NCBI GenBank assembly: GCA_028819545.1
Contig: JAPPLG010000028.1
Span: 116,987-180,986 of the forward strand
Direction: 5' to 3'
Length of the DNA stretch: 64,000 nt
Source of the DNA: Bdellovibrionales bacterium
Lineage (GTDB): Bacteria; Bdellovibrionota; Bdellovibrionia; Bdellovibrionales; UBA1609
How positions within the stretch are numbered: the stretch's first letter is position 1; the number at the start of each line of letters is the position of its first letter. The notes under the pieces were generated by a model. That model saw only the letters and a program-made list of their open reading frames with translations, searched no databases and was not told the DNA's origin. The translations under genes were made by a program, and so were the position numbers. Positions 18,475 to 27,999 of this stretch are shown piece by piece.

Positions 18475-19560
18475 GTGGAAATCGTGGAAATGGACAATCA
18501 GACTTTAAAGCCAAAGAATAAAACTTTCTTTGAAAAGGTGTATGAGTATTTCACTCAGGATATGGCTATCGATTTGGGAACTGCCAACACTTTGGTTTAC
18601 ACCAAATCCAAAGGTATTATTCTTAATGAGCCTTCTGTGGTGGCTGTTCAGAAGAATGAGAATAATCAAAATCGTGTTTTGGCTGTTGGACAGGAGGCCA
18701 AACATATGTTGGGTCGTACTCCTGGCTCCATTGTCTCTGTTCGACCTATTAAAGATGGGGTTATTGCTGACTTTGAAATTACTCAAAAGATGCTTAAGTA
18801 CTTTATAGCCAAGTCGAATAAAAATACTCCGAAACTGATTCGTCCAAGTATTATTATTTGTGTGCCTTATGGCATTACTCAAGTGGAGAAGAAAGCTGTT
18901 AAAGAGTCAGCTCTTTCTGCTGGAGCCAGGGATGTGTATTTGATTGAAGAACCTATGGCCGCGGCTATAGGAGCAGGTCTGCCGATTACTGAACCTACAG
19001 GGAATATGATTGTGGATATCGGAGGGGGTACAACAGGTATTGCTGTTATTTCTTTGGGCGGCATTGTGGACTGTGAATCTATTAAAGTTGCCGGAGATAA
19101 GCTGGATGAAGCCATTATCTCTTATGTTCGAAAAAAGTTTAATTTGCTGATTGGAGAGCGGACAGCGGAAAATATTAAAATTGAATTAGGCACGGCTTAT
19201 CCTGATACAGCCAAGAGAACTATGGAAATTAAAGGAAGAGATTTAATTAAAGGAACTCCAAAGACCATTGAAATTACCAATCATCAGATTAATGAGGCTT
19301 TGACAGATTGTTTGAATGAAATTGTTAATGCTGTGGGAACAGCTCTTGAAAAAACTCCTCCGGAATTGGCGGCGGACATTGTGGACAGCGGCATTGTATT
19401 GACGGGAGGAGGAGCCAACCTGGGTAACTTGGATATACTTTTAAGAGAAAGAACAGGGCTTCCTATTACTATTGCTGAGAACCCTCTGTATTGTGTAGTG
19501 TTGGGTGCAGGCAAAGCTTTGGATCAAATTGATCTCTTGAAAAGACTTTCCATAAACTAA
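18475..19560 (+). CDS. mreB: rod shape-determining protein MreB
   Basis: MAIDLGTANTLVYTKSKGIILNEPSVVAV; actin-like phosphate loops. Confidence 0.96.
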   Translation: MEIVEMDNQTLKPKNKTFFEKVYEYFTQDMAIDLGTANTLVYTKSKGIILNEPSVVAVQKNENNQNRVLAVGQEAKHMLGRTPGSIVSVRPIKDGVIADFEITQKMLKYFIAKSNKNTPKLIRPSIIICVPYGITQVEKKAVKESALSAGARDVYLIEEPMAAAIGAGLPITEPTGNMIVDIGGGTTGIAVISLGGIVDCESIKVAGDKLDEAIISYVRKKFNLLIGERTAENIKIELGTAYPDTAKRTMEIKGRDLIKGTPKTIEITNHQINEALTDCLNEIVNAVGTALEKTPPELAADIVDSGIVLTGGGANLGNLDILLRERTGLPITIAENPLYCVVLGAGKALDQIDLLKRLSIN

Positions 19561-19575
19561 CTTTTTTAAATTTAT

Positions 19576-20292
19576 ATGAAAGCTTCATTAGATAAGTTGA
19601 TGGTTTCTATTGAGCAGGCTCAGCGCGGACTGTCTCATAAAATTGCTGTTTTTGATGCTGATGGGACTTTGTGGCCGGAAGATGTGGGTTTTGGTTTTTT
19701 TGAATACCAGGTTAAAAATAATTTATTGCCTTACAAAGATTTTTTTAAAAGTATTGATGAATGTTACAAAGAAAATAAAATAAAAACTTGTTCAATTATA
19801 CTTCAAAAAAACAAAGGTGTGCTGTTTGATCAGTATCTTTCCTGGTGTCAGAGTTTTTTTAAAACGGATCCGTTAACAATTTTTTCTTTTCAAAAAGAGT
19901 TGATCAAGTATTTAAAAAAATTGGATGTGACTGTTTATGTGGTATCAGCTTCCCCTCAGTGGGTGGTTCAGCAGGCTGTTAGACATTATGAATTGCCTGT
20001 TGATGTTGTCGTGGGGTTGAAGACAGTTGTAGATGATAAAAGAGTGATTACAGATCAGCTGGTGTATCCTTTGTCGATGGATTCTGGAAAGGTGACAGCT
20101 TTTTTAGAAAGATCTAAAAATATTTATCCCTTTTTTGCTTCTGGCAATACTGTTTCTGATTTGGATTTATTGGAGTCTTCCACACATATTAAATGTGTTG
20201 TGGCTAAAGCTCAAAAAGAAGAGAGGCAGTATGAATCAGAGCAAGTTCTTCTCTCTATAGCCCGCCAGAAAAATTGGTTTTATTTCTCATAA
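19576..20292 (+). CDS. HAD-family hydrolase (phosphoserine phosphatase-like)
   Basis: VFDADGTLWPEDVG, VYVVSASPQW, FFASGNTVSDLDLL. Confidence 0.8.
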   Translation: MKASLDKLMVSIEQAQRGLSHKIAVFDADGTLWPEDVGFGFFEYQVKNNLLPYKDFFKSIDECYKENKIKTCSIILQKNKGVLFDQYLSWCQSFFKTDPLTIFSFQKELIKYLKKLDVTVYVVSASPQWVVQQAVRHYELPVDVVVGLKTVVDDKRVITDQLVYPLSMDSGKVTAFLERSKNIYPFFASGNTVSDLDLLESSTHIKCVVAKAQKEERQYESEQVLLSIARQKNWFYFS

Positions 20293-20316
20293 ATAGATCC
20301 TTCACGCTTGTACACC

Positions 20317-20446
20317 CGTCATCTCTGTAAAAAAACGTCATCCCAGTGAAAGAACGTCATTCCTGTATGTAAAAGTCATTCCGGACTTGATCCGGAATCC
20401 AGTCGTACCCTGCAAGCCTCACCACCTTACCCCCGCGAAGGGGGGC
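20317..20446. repeat. palindromic repeat cluster
   Basis: gtcattccggacttgatccggaatccag and ccccgcgaaggggg, same families as elsewhere in window. Confidence 0.8.
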
Positions 20447-20563
20447 ATGTATGAGATGGGAGAGGGGATAAAGGATCTTGAGAAAGCTGTGTATTGGTAT
20501 CAGCAATCAGCGGGTCAGGGACATGATCAAGCCCAATCTCAACTAAATCGTCTATTAAATTAA
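20447..20563 (+). pseudogene. Sel1-repeat gene remnant
   Basis: MYEMGEGIKDLEKAVYWYQQSAGQGHDQAQSQLNRLLN* directly abuts the palindromic repeat; matches the C-termini of the downstream Sel1 genes. Confidence 0.8.
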
Positions 20564-20572
20564 TAACTATTG

Positions 20573-21217
20573 TTATGAAACTTTTTCCGGTTCCTGGTAG
20601 AAGAGTTGGTTAATTATTTGAATTCTATGTTCTGCTTTTTCCTTGACTGTCATTTGTTCTAGATTTGGGGCATTAAAAAAATTAGAGATGCTTAATGATC
20701 CTGTTATTTTATACTGCAGTAGAAAATATAGTATAGAATCAAAGTGTTGTTTTACAACAGGTGAAGGGAAGCTGGGATATATTATATTTATATTAGGTTC
20801 TCCTCTGAAGATGGATTTATATAGAGCTTGTAATATTCTATATTTTAATTTTTGGTCTATATAACTCAATTGATCAACAATCCATTCAAGAATTATATCA
20901 TACTGCTCAGTCAATTCGCTTCCAGTAAATCCAATCGGAGGAAGTGTGTCTATGAAATCTTCTTTCTCTGCTGTTCTGAAGTCAAACCCAGCGTTATAAC
21001 GTAAAGTGGTTTTAATCAGCTGTAATTTCACATCTAAAGGGAAATTTGCAACGGGGGCCGCGACACTGTCGTTATTTGTAATCAACCTTAGAGGAGTAAA
21101 ATGAGGAGAGCAGTTATCGTCATCAGTTGCTAACACAGTGTAAGGAAAACAAAAGCAATAAGTAAAAAAAATGATTATATAAATTTTCATATTTATCTCA
21201 AGTTGAAACAAGTGCAC
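20573..21217 (-). CDS. secreted hypothetical protein
   Basis: signal peptide MKIYIIIFFTYCFCFPYTVLA; no family recognised. Confidence 0.5.
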   Translation of the reverse strand: MHLFQLEINMKIYIIIFFTYCFCFPYTVLATDDDNCSPHFTPLRLITNNDSVAAPVANFPLDVKLQLIKTTLRYNAGFDFRTAEKEDFIDTLPPIGFTGSELTEQYDIILEWIVDQLSYIDQKLKYRILQALYKSIFRGEPNINIIYPSFPSPVVKQHFDSILYFLLQYKITGSLSISNFFNAPNLEQMTVKEKAEHRIQIINQLFYQEPEKVS

Positions 21218-21391
21218 TTTAATATAAAATAACTTATTCGTCGATCCCCTTTAAAGAGTTTTATTTTTTATGTAAAATTTACACATACTGTGAGGAATTG
21301 GGCTGTTTATTACCATAATTAAAATAAATAAATAGGTGTAAAAATTAAATCATTTCCAGTATGATCAATTTTATATTTCAGGTGTTCAAAT

Positions 21392-23026
21392 ATGGAAAAT
21401 ATGTGGGTTTTTGAAGATAAATTTAAAACTGCAAAAATATTTATAACAAATGTGTTTTGTGTTTTTTTATTATTTTTTTCGGTTGCTGTTTATAGTCAGC
21501 CCAGTGTTACAGAGGCTTCTTCAAATCATACACAACCGCAAGCAAGTTTGTCCGTATCGAATGAGGATAAGAAAATACCTCACATAAAAAATACAAACAT
21601 TCATGAGCATGTTAAGAGTTCTGTATGGAAAATGAATGTTATAGATAGAGCAAATGTGAGAAAAGGGGTGGGGTCAGGGTTTTTTATATCTCCTAATTTA
21701 TTTGTTACTAATTTTCATGTTTTGGGAGCTATTAAACATGACAATTTAGATCATATCAATTTGTCAAAAGATGACAATGACAAAACTCTCAGCATCAAAA
21801 GGATCGTATCTTTATCTGCTGTGTATGATTTAGCTCTCTTTGAAGTAGAGTCGGAGGTTGATTCTTTTTTGCAAATTAGAGAACATTCGCTTGATGAAAC
21901 TGAAAATATTTTTGTTACCGGTTATCGACAAAGAAGCCTTCATACAATGAAAGCAACAGACAACCATATTTTTTATGATGAAAATATATATAATTTTAGT
22001 GTTAATTATTATGATGGTCTTTCTGGGTTCAGTGGAGGTCCTGTTGTTGATGAGCAAGGTCAGGTTGTAGGTATTGTATTTGCTGGTTTGGATAACTATA
22101 TTTTCTCAATAAACTTAATGCAGTTACAGACTTTTATTAAAGAAGGTGTAGTGTTGAATTGTATAGATTTTGTATGTATAGAACAAGAAATAGAACGTCT
22201 TGAAGTAAAGGCAAAACAAGGAGTTTCCTCTGCACAATTTAGTCTTGCAATGGTATATAAAGCAGGAGTAGGGGGGATAGAGGAAAATCTGGAACAGGCC
22301 TTTTATTGGTATAAACAATCTGCCAAACAAGGGCATACTCAAGCTCAATACAATTTAGCCAGTATGTATCGGGACGGAATAGGTGTGGATCAGGATCTTA
22401 AAAAAGCTTTTGATTTGTATCATCAAATTGCGAATCAAGGGTACATTCATGCTCAATTTAATTTATCTATTATGTATAGAGCAGGAAAGGGAGTGGAACC
22501 AGATGTTGAACAAGCTTTCTATTGGTATGAGCAGGCCGCTGAACAAGGGCATGCTTATGCTCAATTCTTATTAGCTAATGCATATGAATTTGGAGAAGGA
22601 GTGGAGCGAGATCTTGAAACAGCTTTTTACTGGTATGAACAATCTGCTAAACAAGGGTATGCGGATGCTCAGTTTCATTTAGCTGTCATTTACGGAACTG
22701 GTGAATTGGTAAAAGAAAATTTGGAACAGGCACTGTATTGGTATGAGCAGGCGGCAGAGCAAGGACATGATCAAGCTCAATTTATAATTGCTTTTATGTA
22801 CGAATCTGGAATAGGGGTAGAAGCAAATTTAGAGCGGGCTTTTTACTGGTATAATCAATCTGCCGAACACGGATATATGGAGGCTCAATTTCATTTAGCC
22901 ATAATGTATGAATCAGGAATAGGAGTGAAAGCAAATTCTGAGCAGGCACTCTATTGGTATAAACAGGCCGCTGAACAAGGACATACTCAGGCTCAATTGG
23001 CATTAGATCGTCTCTTGACGTCGTAA
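21392..23026 (+). CDS. secreted trypsin-like serine protease fused to Sel1 repeats
   Basis: NFHVLG (His), YDLALFEV (Asp), GFSGGPVV (Ser) followed by multiple Sel1 repeats (AQFSLAxMYxxGxGVExxxEQAFYWYxQSAxQGH). Confidence 0.85.
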   Translation: MENMWVFEDKFKTAKIFITNVFCVFLLFFSVAVYSQPSVTEASSNHTQPQASLSVSNEDKKIPHIKNTNIHEHVKSSVWKMNVIDRANVRKGVGSGFFISPNLFVTNFHVLGAIKHDNLDHINLSKDDNDKTLSIKRIVSLSAVYDLALFEVESEVDSFLQIREHSLDETENIFVTGYRQRSLHTMKATDNHIFYDENIYNFSVNYYDGLSGFSGGPVVDEQGQVVGIVFAGLDNYIFSINLMQLQTFIKEGVVLNCIDFVCIEQEIERLEVKAKQGVSSAQFSLAMVYKAGVGGIEENLEQAFYWYKQSAKQGHTQAQYNLASMYRDGIGVDQDLKKAFDLYHQIANQGYIHAQFNLSIMYRAGKGVEPDVEQAFYWYEQAAEQGHAYAQFLLANAYEFGEGVERDLETAFYWYEQSAKQGYADAQFHLAVIYGTGELVKENLEQALYWYEQAAEQGHDQAQFIIAFMYESGIGVEANLERAFYWYNQSAEHGYMEAQFHLAIMYESGIGVKANSEQALYWYKQAAEQGHTQAQLALDRLLTS

Positions 23027-23158
23027 CAGTATTCCACTGCTAATGTACTCTAAATATTTGTTTTTCATGTAAAGTTTACACTCTATCTTTATTATATGGA
23101 CTGCATCATGTAATATTCAAACAAATTGATTAAGATCACAGCAAAGGTTTTTTAAAAA

Positions 23159-24475
23159 TTGAAAAGTGTAAATATTTTTAAGACAAATTTTCAAACTGTC
23201 AAAACTTCAATAAGACATATCTGTTTTATTTTCTTAATACTTGTGCCTGTAATTTCCTACGCTGTTTTGAACTCTACCAGTACAAGTGATAGAGCTGTAA
23301 TGGCTTTACCTTCGTCAAGTTTAGCAGGTGACTCTGTTCAGCCTTCGGAATTTTTGAAAGATGATCTTATAACTTGTCCGGGTATGTTTTGCGTTGATGG
23401 GGGTATGGCAAATATAAACAGTATAGAAGGTATTAAACCTTTAGCAGAAATAGGGTTTCCTGGTGCTCAATTTGTACTGGCGAATATGTATTATGTTGGA
23501 GAGGGAGTGGATCAGGATTTTGAACAAGCACTTTACTGGTATGAACAATCTGCTAAGCAAGGGGATATTAGGTCTCAAGTGGTTCTTGCGAATATGTATT
23601 ATGTTGGAGAGGGAGTGGAAGAAAATTTTAAAAAGGCACTTTACTGGTATGAAAAAGCGGCTGTGGCGGGGCATGCTGAAAGTCAGTTTAACTTAGCTGG
23701 TTTGTATTTTTTGGGAAATGGAACAGATCAGGATTTTGAACAAGCACTTTACTGGTATGAACAAGCGGCTTTGCAGGACAATTCTATGGGTCAAAACAAT
23801 CTAGCCAATATGTATCAGCACGGAGTAGGAGTGGAGCAAGATTTTGAGCAGGCTGTTCACTGGTATAGGAAATCAGCTCTACAAGGTTATCCTCAGGCCC
23901 AATTTAGTTTAGCTGGTATGTATGATGAGGGCACGGGAGTGGATCAGGATTTTGAACAAGCTCTCTATTGGTATAAACAAGCCGCTGAACAAGGACATAT
24001 GGAAGCTCAATACAAGGCAGCTGCTATGTATGGTCAGGGAAAAGAAGTGGAACAAGATTTTGAACAGGCTTTTTACTGGAATAAGAAGTCTGCCGAACAA
24101 GGATTTGCACAAGCTCAATTTAGTCTAGCTGGTCTGTATGCTCAAGGGAAAGGTGTAGAGCAAAATCTTGAGCAGGTTTTCTATTGGGTTCAACTGTCAG
24201 CTCGTCAGGGATTTGCTCTAGCTCAACATCAATTAGCTGTTATGTATTACAAAGGAGATGGAGTGGAACGAGATTTTAAAAAGGCTTTCTTGTTGTTTCA
24301 ACAAGCGGCTAAAAAAGGTTACCATAATTCTCAATTTCATTTAGCTAGTATGTATGCTCAAGGAATTGGAGTGAGTCGAGATCTTTCCTATGCTATTTAC
24401 TGGTATCAGCAAGCGGCAGAACGTGGACATGTTCGCTCCCAACTTGAACTGAATCGCCTTTTGTATCATCGGTAA
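23159..24475 (+). CDS. secreted Sel1-repeat protein
   Basis: signal-like N-terminus and about ten Sel1 repeats; TTG start in ORF call. Confidence 0.85.
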   Translation: MKSVNIFKTNFQTVKTSIRHICFIFLILVPVISYAVLNSTSTSDRAVMALPSSSLAGDSVQPSEFLKDDLITCPGMFCVDGGMANINSIEGIKPLAEIGFPGAQFVLANMYYVGEGVDQDFEQALYWYEQSAKQGDIRSQVVLANMYYVGEGVEENFKKALYWYEKAAVAGHAESQFNLAGLYFLGNGTDQDFEQALYWYEQAALQDNSMGQNNLANMYQHGVGVEQDFEQAVHWYRKSALQGYPQAQFSLAGMYDEGTGVDQDFEQALYWYKQAAEQGHMEAQYKAAAMYGQGKEVEQDFEQAFYWNKKSAEQGFAQAQFSLAGLYAQGKGVEQNLEQVFYWVQLSARQGFALAQHQLAVMYYKGDGVERDFKKAFLLFQQAAKKGYHNSQFHLASMYAQGIGVSRDLSYAIYWYQQAAERGHVRSQLELNRLLYHR

Positions 24476-24485
24476 CAATTTTTTT

Positions 24486-25523
24486 TTACTGATTTATTCT
24501 TTTTAAAACTTTTTGTAAAAGAGAAGAGGGGTTAACTTTTTGAATCTCGTTAACGGCATACCACTTTGAAGGAACCTTTGAGCTTTGTTTTTCACTTAAG
24601 CAAATAAAAATATCATGATGAGTAATAGAGTGTTTGAGAGCATATTTTTGAGGGGGGGTTTTCTTTTTGTGGATAGAGCCCGGGAAAAGCCATGAGTTTT
24701 TCAAAAAAGGGCAGGAATGTTTTTGAGTTAAAAGAACTTTATTATTTTTAAACATCACCTGTGGCTTCCAAATCCAGATTTCTTTATTTTTTCGAGGTCT
24801 TTTGAGGGGCAGGGTATGGATTTTATTTAATTTATTAGCCTGGCAGGTTTTACTTATAGGGCATTGATTGCATGAAGGAGACTTGGGTGTGCAGATAGTG
24901 GCTCCAAGCTCCATAAGAGCCTGGTTCATATCTCCTATAGGAAGATTCTTACTCCAGCTTTGAGCAATTTGTTCAAGTTTTTTTGTATTTTTCCACCAAA
25001 GAATTTTTAAATTTTCATGACGGCAAAGAACACGAATCACATTTCCGTCAACGACACTGACAAACTCACCAAAGGCAATGGAGCTGACAGCTTTGGATGT
25101 GTAAGGTCCAAACCCAGGGTATTTTTTTAATTGATCTGCTGTTTTTGGTATTCTTTTTTCTTTAAAAAACATTTGAGCGGATTTATGCAGATTTTTCACT
25201 CTGGAGTAATAACCCAAACCGGCCCAATAAGGCAGTACCTCCTCCAGAGGGCTTTTTGCCAGAGATTTTAAATCAGGAAATTTTTTAATAAATTTTTTGT
25301 AATAAGGGATCACAGCCTGCACTGTAGTTTGTTGAAGCATCACTTCTGAGACCCACACATGGTAAGGATTGGTGTTTTTTCTCCAAGGAAGATCCCTTTT
25401 ATTTTTTTGATACCAATTGAAAATTTTTTGGCCTGTTTTCATCTCCTCATAAAATTTACATAATTCACAGAGTGAAACAACATATTTCTCTTTACAGACG
25501 CTGTGCTGTCCTCCAATGTACAA
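24486..25523 (-). CDS. mutY: A/G-specific adenine glycosylase
   Basis: VSEVMLQQTTVQAV, HhH YPGFGPYTSKAV..VDGNVIRV, Cys cluster CTPKSPSCNQCPISKTC; true start may be 25442. Confidence 0.92.
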   Translation of the reverse strand: MYIGGQHSVCKEKYVVSLCELCKFYEEMKTGQKIFNWYQKNKRDLPWRKNTNPYHVWVSEVMLQQTTVQAVIPYYKKFIKKFPDLKSLAKSPLEEVLPYWAGLGYYSRVKNLHKSAQMFFKEKRIPKTADQLKKYPGFGPYTSKAVSSIAFGEFVSVVDGNVIRVLCRHENLKILWWKNTKKLEQIAQSWSKNLPIGDMNQALMELGATICTPKSPSCNQCPISKTCQANKLNKIHTLPLKRPRKNKEIWIWKPQVMFKNNKVLLTQKHSCPFLKNSWLFPGSIHKKKTPPQKYALKHSITHHDIFICLSEKQSSKVPSKWYAVNEIQKVNPSSLLQKVLKRINQ

Positions 25524-25831
25524 GTGTATAGTACAGTGACTTATGCTGGAGTCTCTTATTGTGCCTGATGAGGGTCTTTTTCATCTCCTTATTATTATGA
25601 TCTTTTTTTTGTTTGAGCATGAGATGGACTGAGAAAGAAGAATATCAAAATAAGACAGTATTTCATTGCTTCATTACATGTAGAATAGAAAAATAAAGTC
25701 CACCTGACACAGGTCCAGAAAGATTTGAAGTCAGTGAATTTTCATTTTTTTGTTTTCTTTGAGTTTTTGTTTGAAATTTGAAGTTTTTTTCTGCTTGCAG
25801 TTTTTTGGTTTTTATTATTCAGTGTATTTAG

Positions 25832-26998
25832 ATGAAATTCGTACTGCTTATTTTCTTATTTGCTTTTTTTGCTTATTCAGCAGAAGAGTCTAGTTCTGAA
25901 AACTCAGAAGAAAGAGTGATGTTTACAGTAGAGGATACTCCTAAAGAGTTCTTCGACGTCGAAGATACAAAAAAACCAGATGTTGAAACAGCTGTAGTTT
26001 CTTCTGAATCTTCTGAAACCCCGAAGTCTGTTGAAGAAGAAGCTCCTTCTGTATTGCCTGAAGAAATTCTTGTTTCTTCTGAAGCCCCCAAACCTGAAGA
26101 AGAGTCAGCTGTTGTAGAAGAAACTCCTTTAGCAGAAGAAGAGTTAGCGGATGCAGATCCGGAAAAAGAAGAGGATTTTATTGAACCGGAAATTAAAACA
26201 GAAAGTGCTGATGAAATAGCAATATCTCAAGTAGAAGAATCTGTTTCAGCTGAAACAACACAAAAAGAGATATTAGATTGGAAGCTTCCTAAGCCTAAAG
26301 TGGATGTTTTGATAGTCATTGATAATTCAGGTTCTATGAAATTTATTTTAAGAGGTATTGGCAGGAAAATGCAGACTTTTAAAGAGGTTTTGGATCTTTT
26401 TGTTGATCATCAGATTGGCTTTTTAAGTGCCAGGGTCAATCCCAACCAGGATAAACGTTTAATGGCTTTGGAATACAGAGGACGCATTTTTACACAGCAA
26501 ACATTTCTGAATCCGGAGACAGACACTCAGGTGTTGATAGATACTTTGGTGCGCGGAAAAGGAGATAAGTGCGACAAGCCTCCTTACTGCGGTGGAAGAA
26601 GCGAACGGCCTTTAGGAGCTTTGGAGGCCTACTTTTTTTCTGATCATGTAGATCATTTTATTAGGGAAGAGAGTGAAGGGTTGGCTGTTGTTTTAATCAC
26701 AGATAATGAAGAAAATCAAAAATCTAGGGTTGAGCCGGCGACTAAAGTAGAAGATGTTTTGAGTATTTTTGATCAGAGGTATCCGGACAGAAATTTTAAG
26801 GCTTACACACTCACTATTTTAGATACAGAATGTCAGACTGAAATTAGAAATAAGCAATTGTTCTTCAGAGAAGGAAACTTTGCTCCAGGTATTGTTGCAT
26901 TAGCAAACTGGACAGAAGGGAGAAGCTTTAGTTTATGTCTTCCGTCTTATCAGGAAGTGGCGGAACAAATCGTCAGTGATTTTTCCTTCAATGAATAA
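25832..26998 (+). CDS. secreted VWA-domain protein (paralog 1)
   Basis: signal peptide, acidic linker, VDVLIVIDNSGSM MIDAS, CDKPPYC motif. Confidence 0.75.
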   Translation: MKFVLLIFLFAFFAYSAEESSSENSEERVMFTVEDTPKEFFDVEDTKKPDVETAVVSSESSETPKSVEEEAPSVLPEEILVSSEAPKPEEESAVVEETPLAEEELADADPEKEEDFIEPEIKTESADEIAISQVEESVSAETTQKEILDWKLPKPKVDVLIVIDNSGSMKFILRGIGRKMQTFKEVLDLFVDHQIGFLSARVNPNQDKRLMALEYRGRIFTQQTFLNPETDTQVLIDTLVRGKGDKCDKPPYCGGRSERPLGALEAYFFSDHVDHFIREESEGLAVVLITDNEENQKSRVEPATKVEDVLSIFDQRYPDRNFKAYTLTILDTECQTEIRNKQLFFREGNFAPGIVALANWTEGRSFSLCLPSYQEVAEQIVSDFSFNE

Positions 26999-27974
26999 TG
27001 CCTGTAGTTTTTCTCACTTGTTGCATGAACTCTTTAGCTTTTATTCGAGCTTTTACAGCTCCTTCATTTAAAATCTGATCCAATTTTTTCTTATTTGACA
27101 AAAATTCCTGATACGTCTCTTTTTGTGTTTGAAACTTTTTTTCCAGTAGTTCAAATAATTCCAGTTTAACTTCACCCCAGCTACAGCCCTTCTTGAGTTT
27201 ATGTTCTAAGTCTTGGATTTGTTGAGCGTCAGCAAATTCCTTGTAGATCTGAAAAACAATAGAGGCTTGAGGGTCTTTTGGAGCTGTTGGGGGCAAAGAG
27301 TCTGTTTTAATTTTCATAATCTTTTTTTTCAGTTCTTCGGAGGAACAAAAAAGAGGAATGTGGTTATTGTAGCTTTTGCTCATTTTTCTTCCGTCTATGC
27401 CCGGCAAAGAAGTTTGTTCTTCTTTTAAAGGTTCCGGAGGAACCATTAAAGAAGTTTTAAAAGTGTGGTTAAATTTACCTGCCAGATCACGAGTAATTTC
27501 CAAATGTTGAAGCTGATCAGAGCCCACCGGAACAAAATCAGACTGAAACAAAAGGATATCCGCCGCCATTAAAATAGGATAATTGAAAACACCCATTTGA
27601 ATTTGAAAGTCTTCTTTTTTTTCTTGAATATGGGCTTTATAGGAATGAGAGCGATTTAAAAGTCCTTTTGGGGTCAGGCAGGATAAAACCCAATACAGTT
27701 CAAACAGTTCAGGAATATCTGATTGTTTATAAATAATGGTTTTATTTGGATCTGTTCCGCAGGCCAGCCAGGCTGAAGTCACTTCATAAACATTTTGTTT
27801 AAATTCTTGGGGGTCGGGGAGAGTTGTTAAGGCATGGTAGTCCGCTATAAACAGATAGCTTTGACCTTTTAAATTTTGAATTTTTTCTAAAGCAGGTTGA
27901 ATGGCCCCTATGTAATTTCCAAGGTGGGGAACTCCAGTGGGCTTGATTCCAGTTAAAAGTGTTGAGTGGTTCAC
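26988..27974 (-). CDS. trpS: tryptophanyl-tRNA synthetase
   Basis: LTGIKPTGVPHLGNYIGAI, KMSKSYNN. Confidence 0.96.
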   Translation of the reverse strand: MNHSTLLTGIKPTGVPHLGNYIGAIQPALEKIQNLKGQSYLFIADYHALTTLPDPQEFKQNVYEVTSAWLACGTDPNKTIIYKQSDIPELFELYWVLSCLTPKGLLNRSHSYKAHIQEKKEDFQIQMGVFNYPILMAADILLFQSDFVPVGSDQLQHLEITRDLAGKFNHTFKTSLMVPPEPLKEEQTSLPGIDGRKMSKSYNNHIPLFCSSEELKKKIMKIKTDSLPPTAPKDPQASIVFQIYKEFADAQQIQDLEHKLKKGCSWGEVKLELFELLEKKFQTQKETYQEFLSNKKKLDQILNEGAVKARIKAKEFMQQVRKTTGIIH

Positions 27975-27999
27975 AATATTCTCTTTAAATTTTTAAAGA

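Noticed and set aside
18505-18882. Minus-strand ORF inside mreB
   Set aside because: Antisense shadow of a highly conserved gene; no independent support
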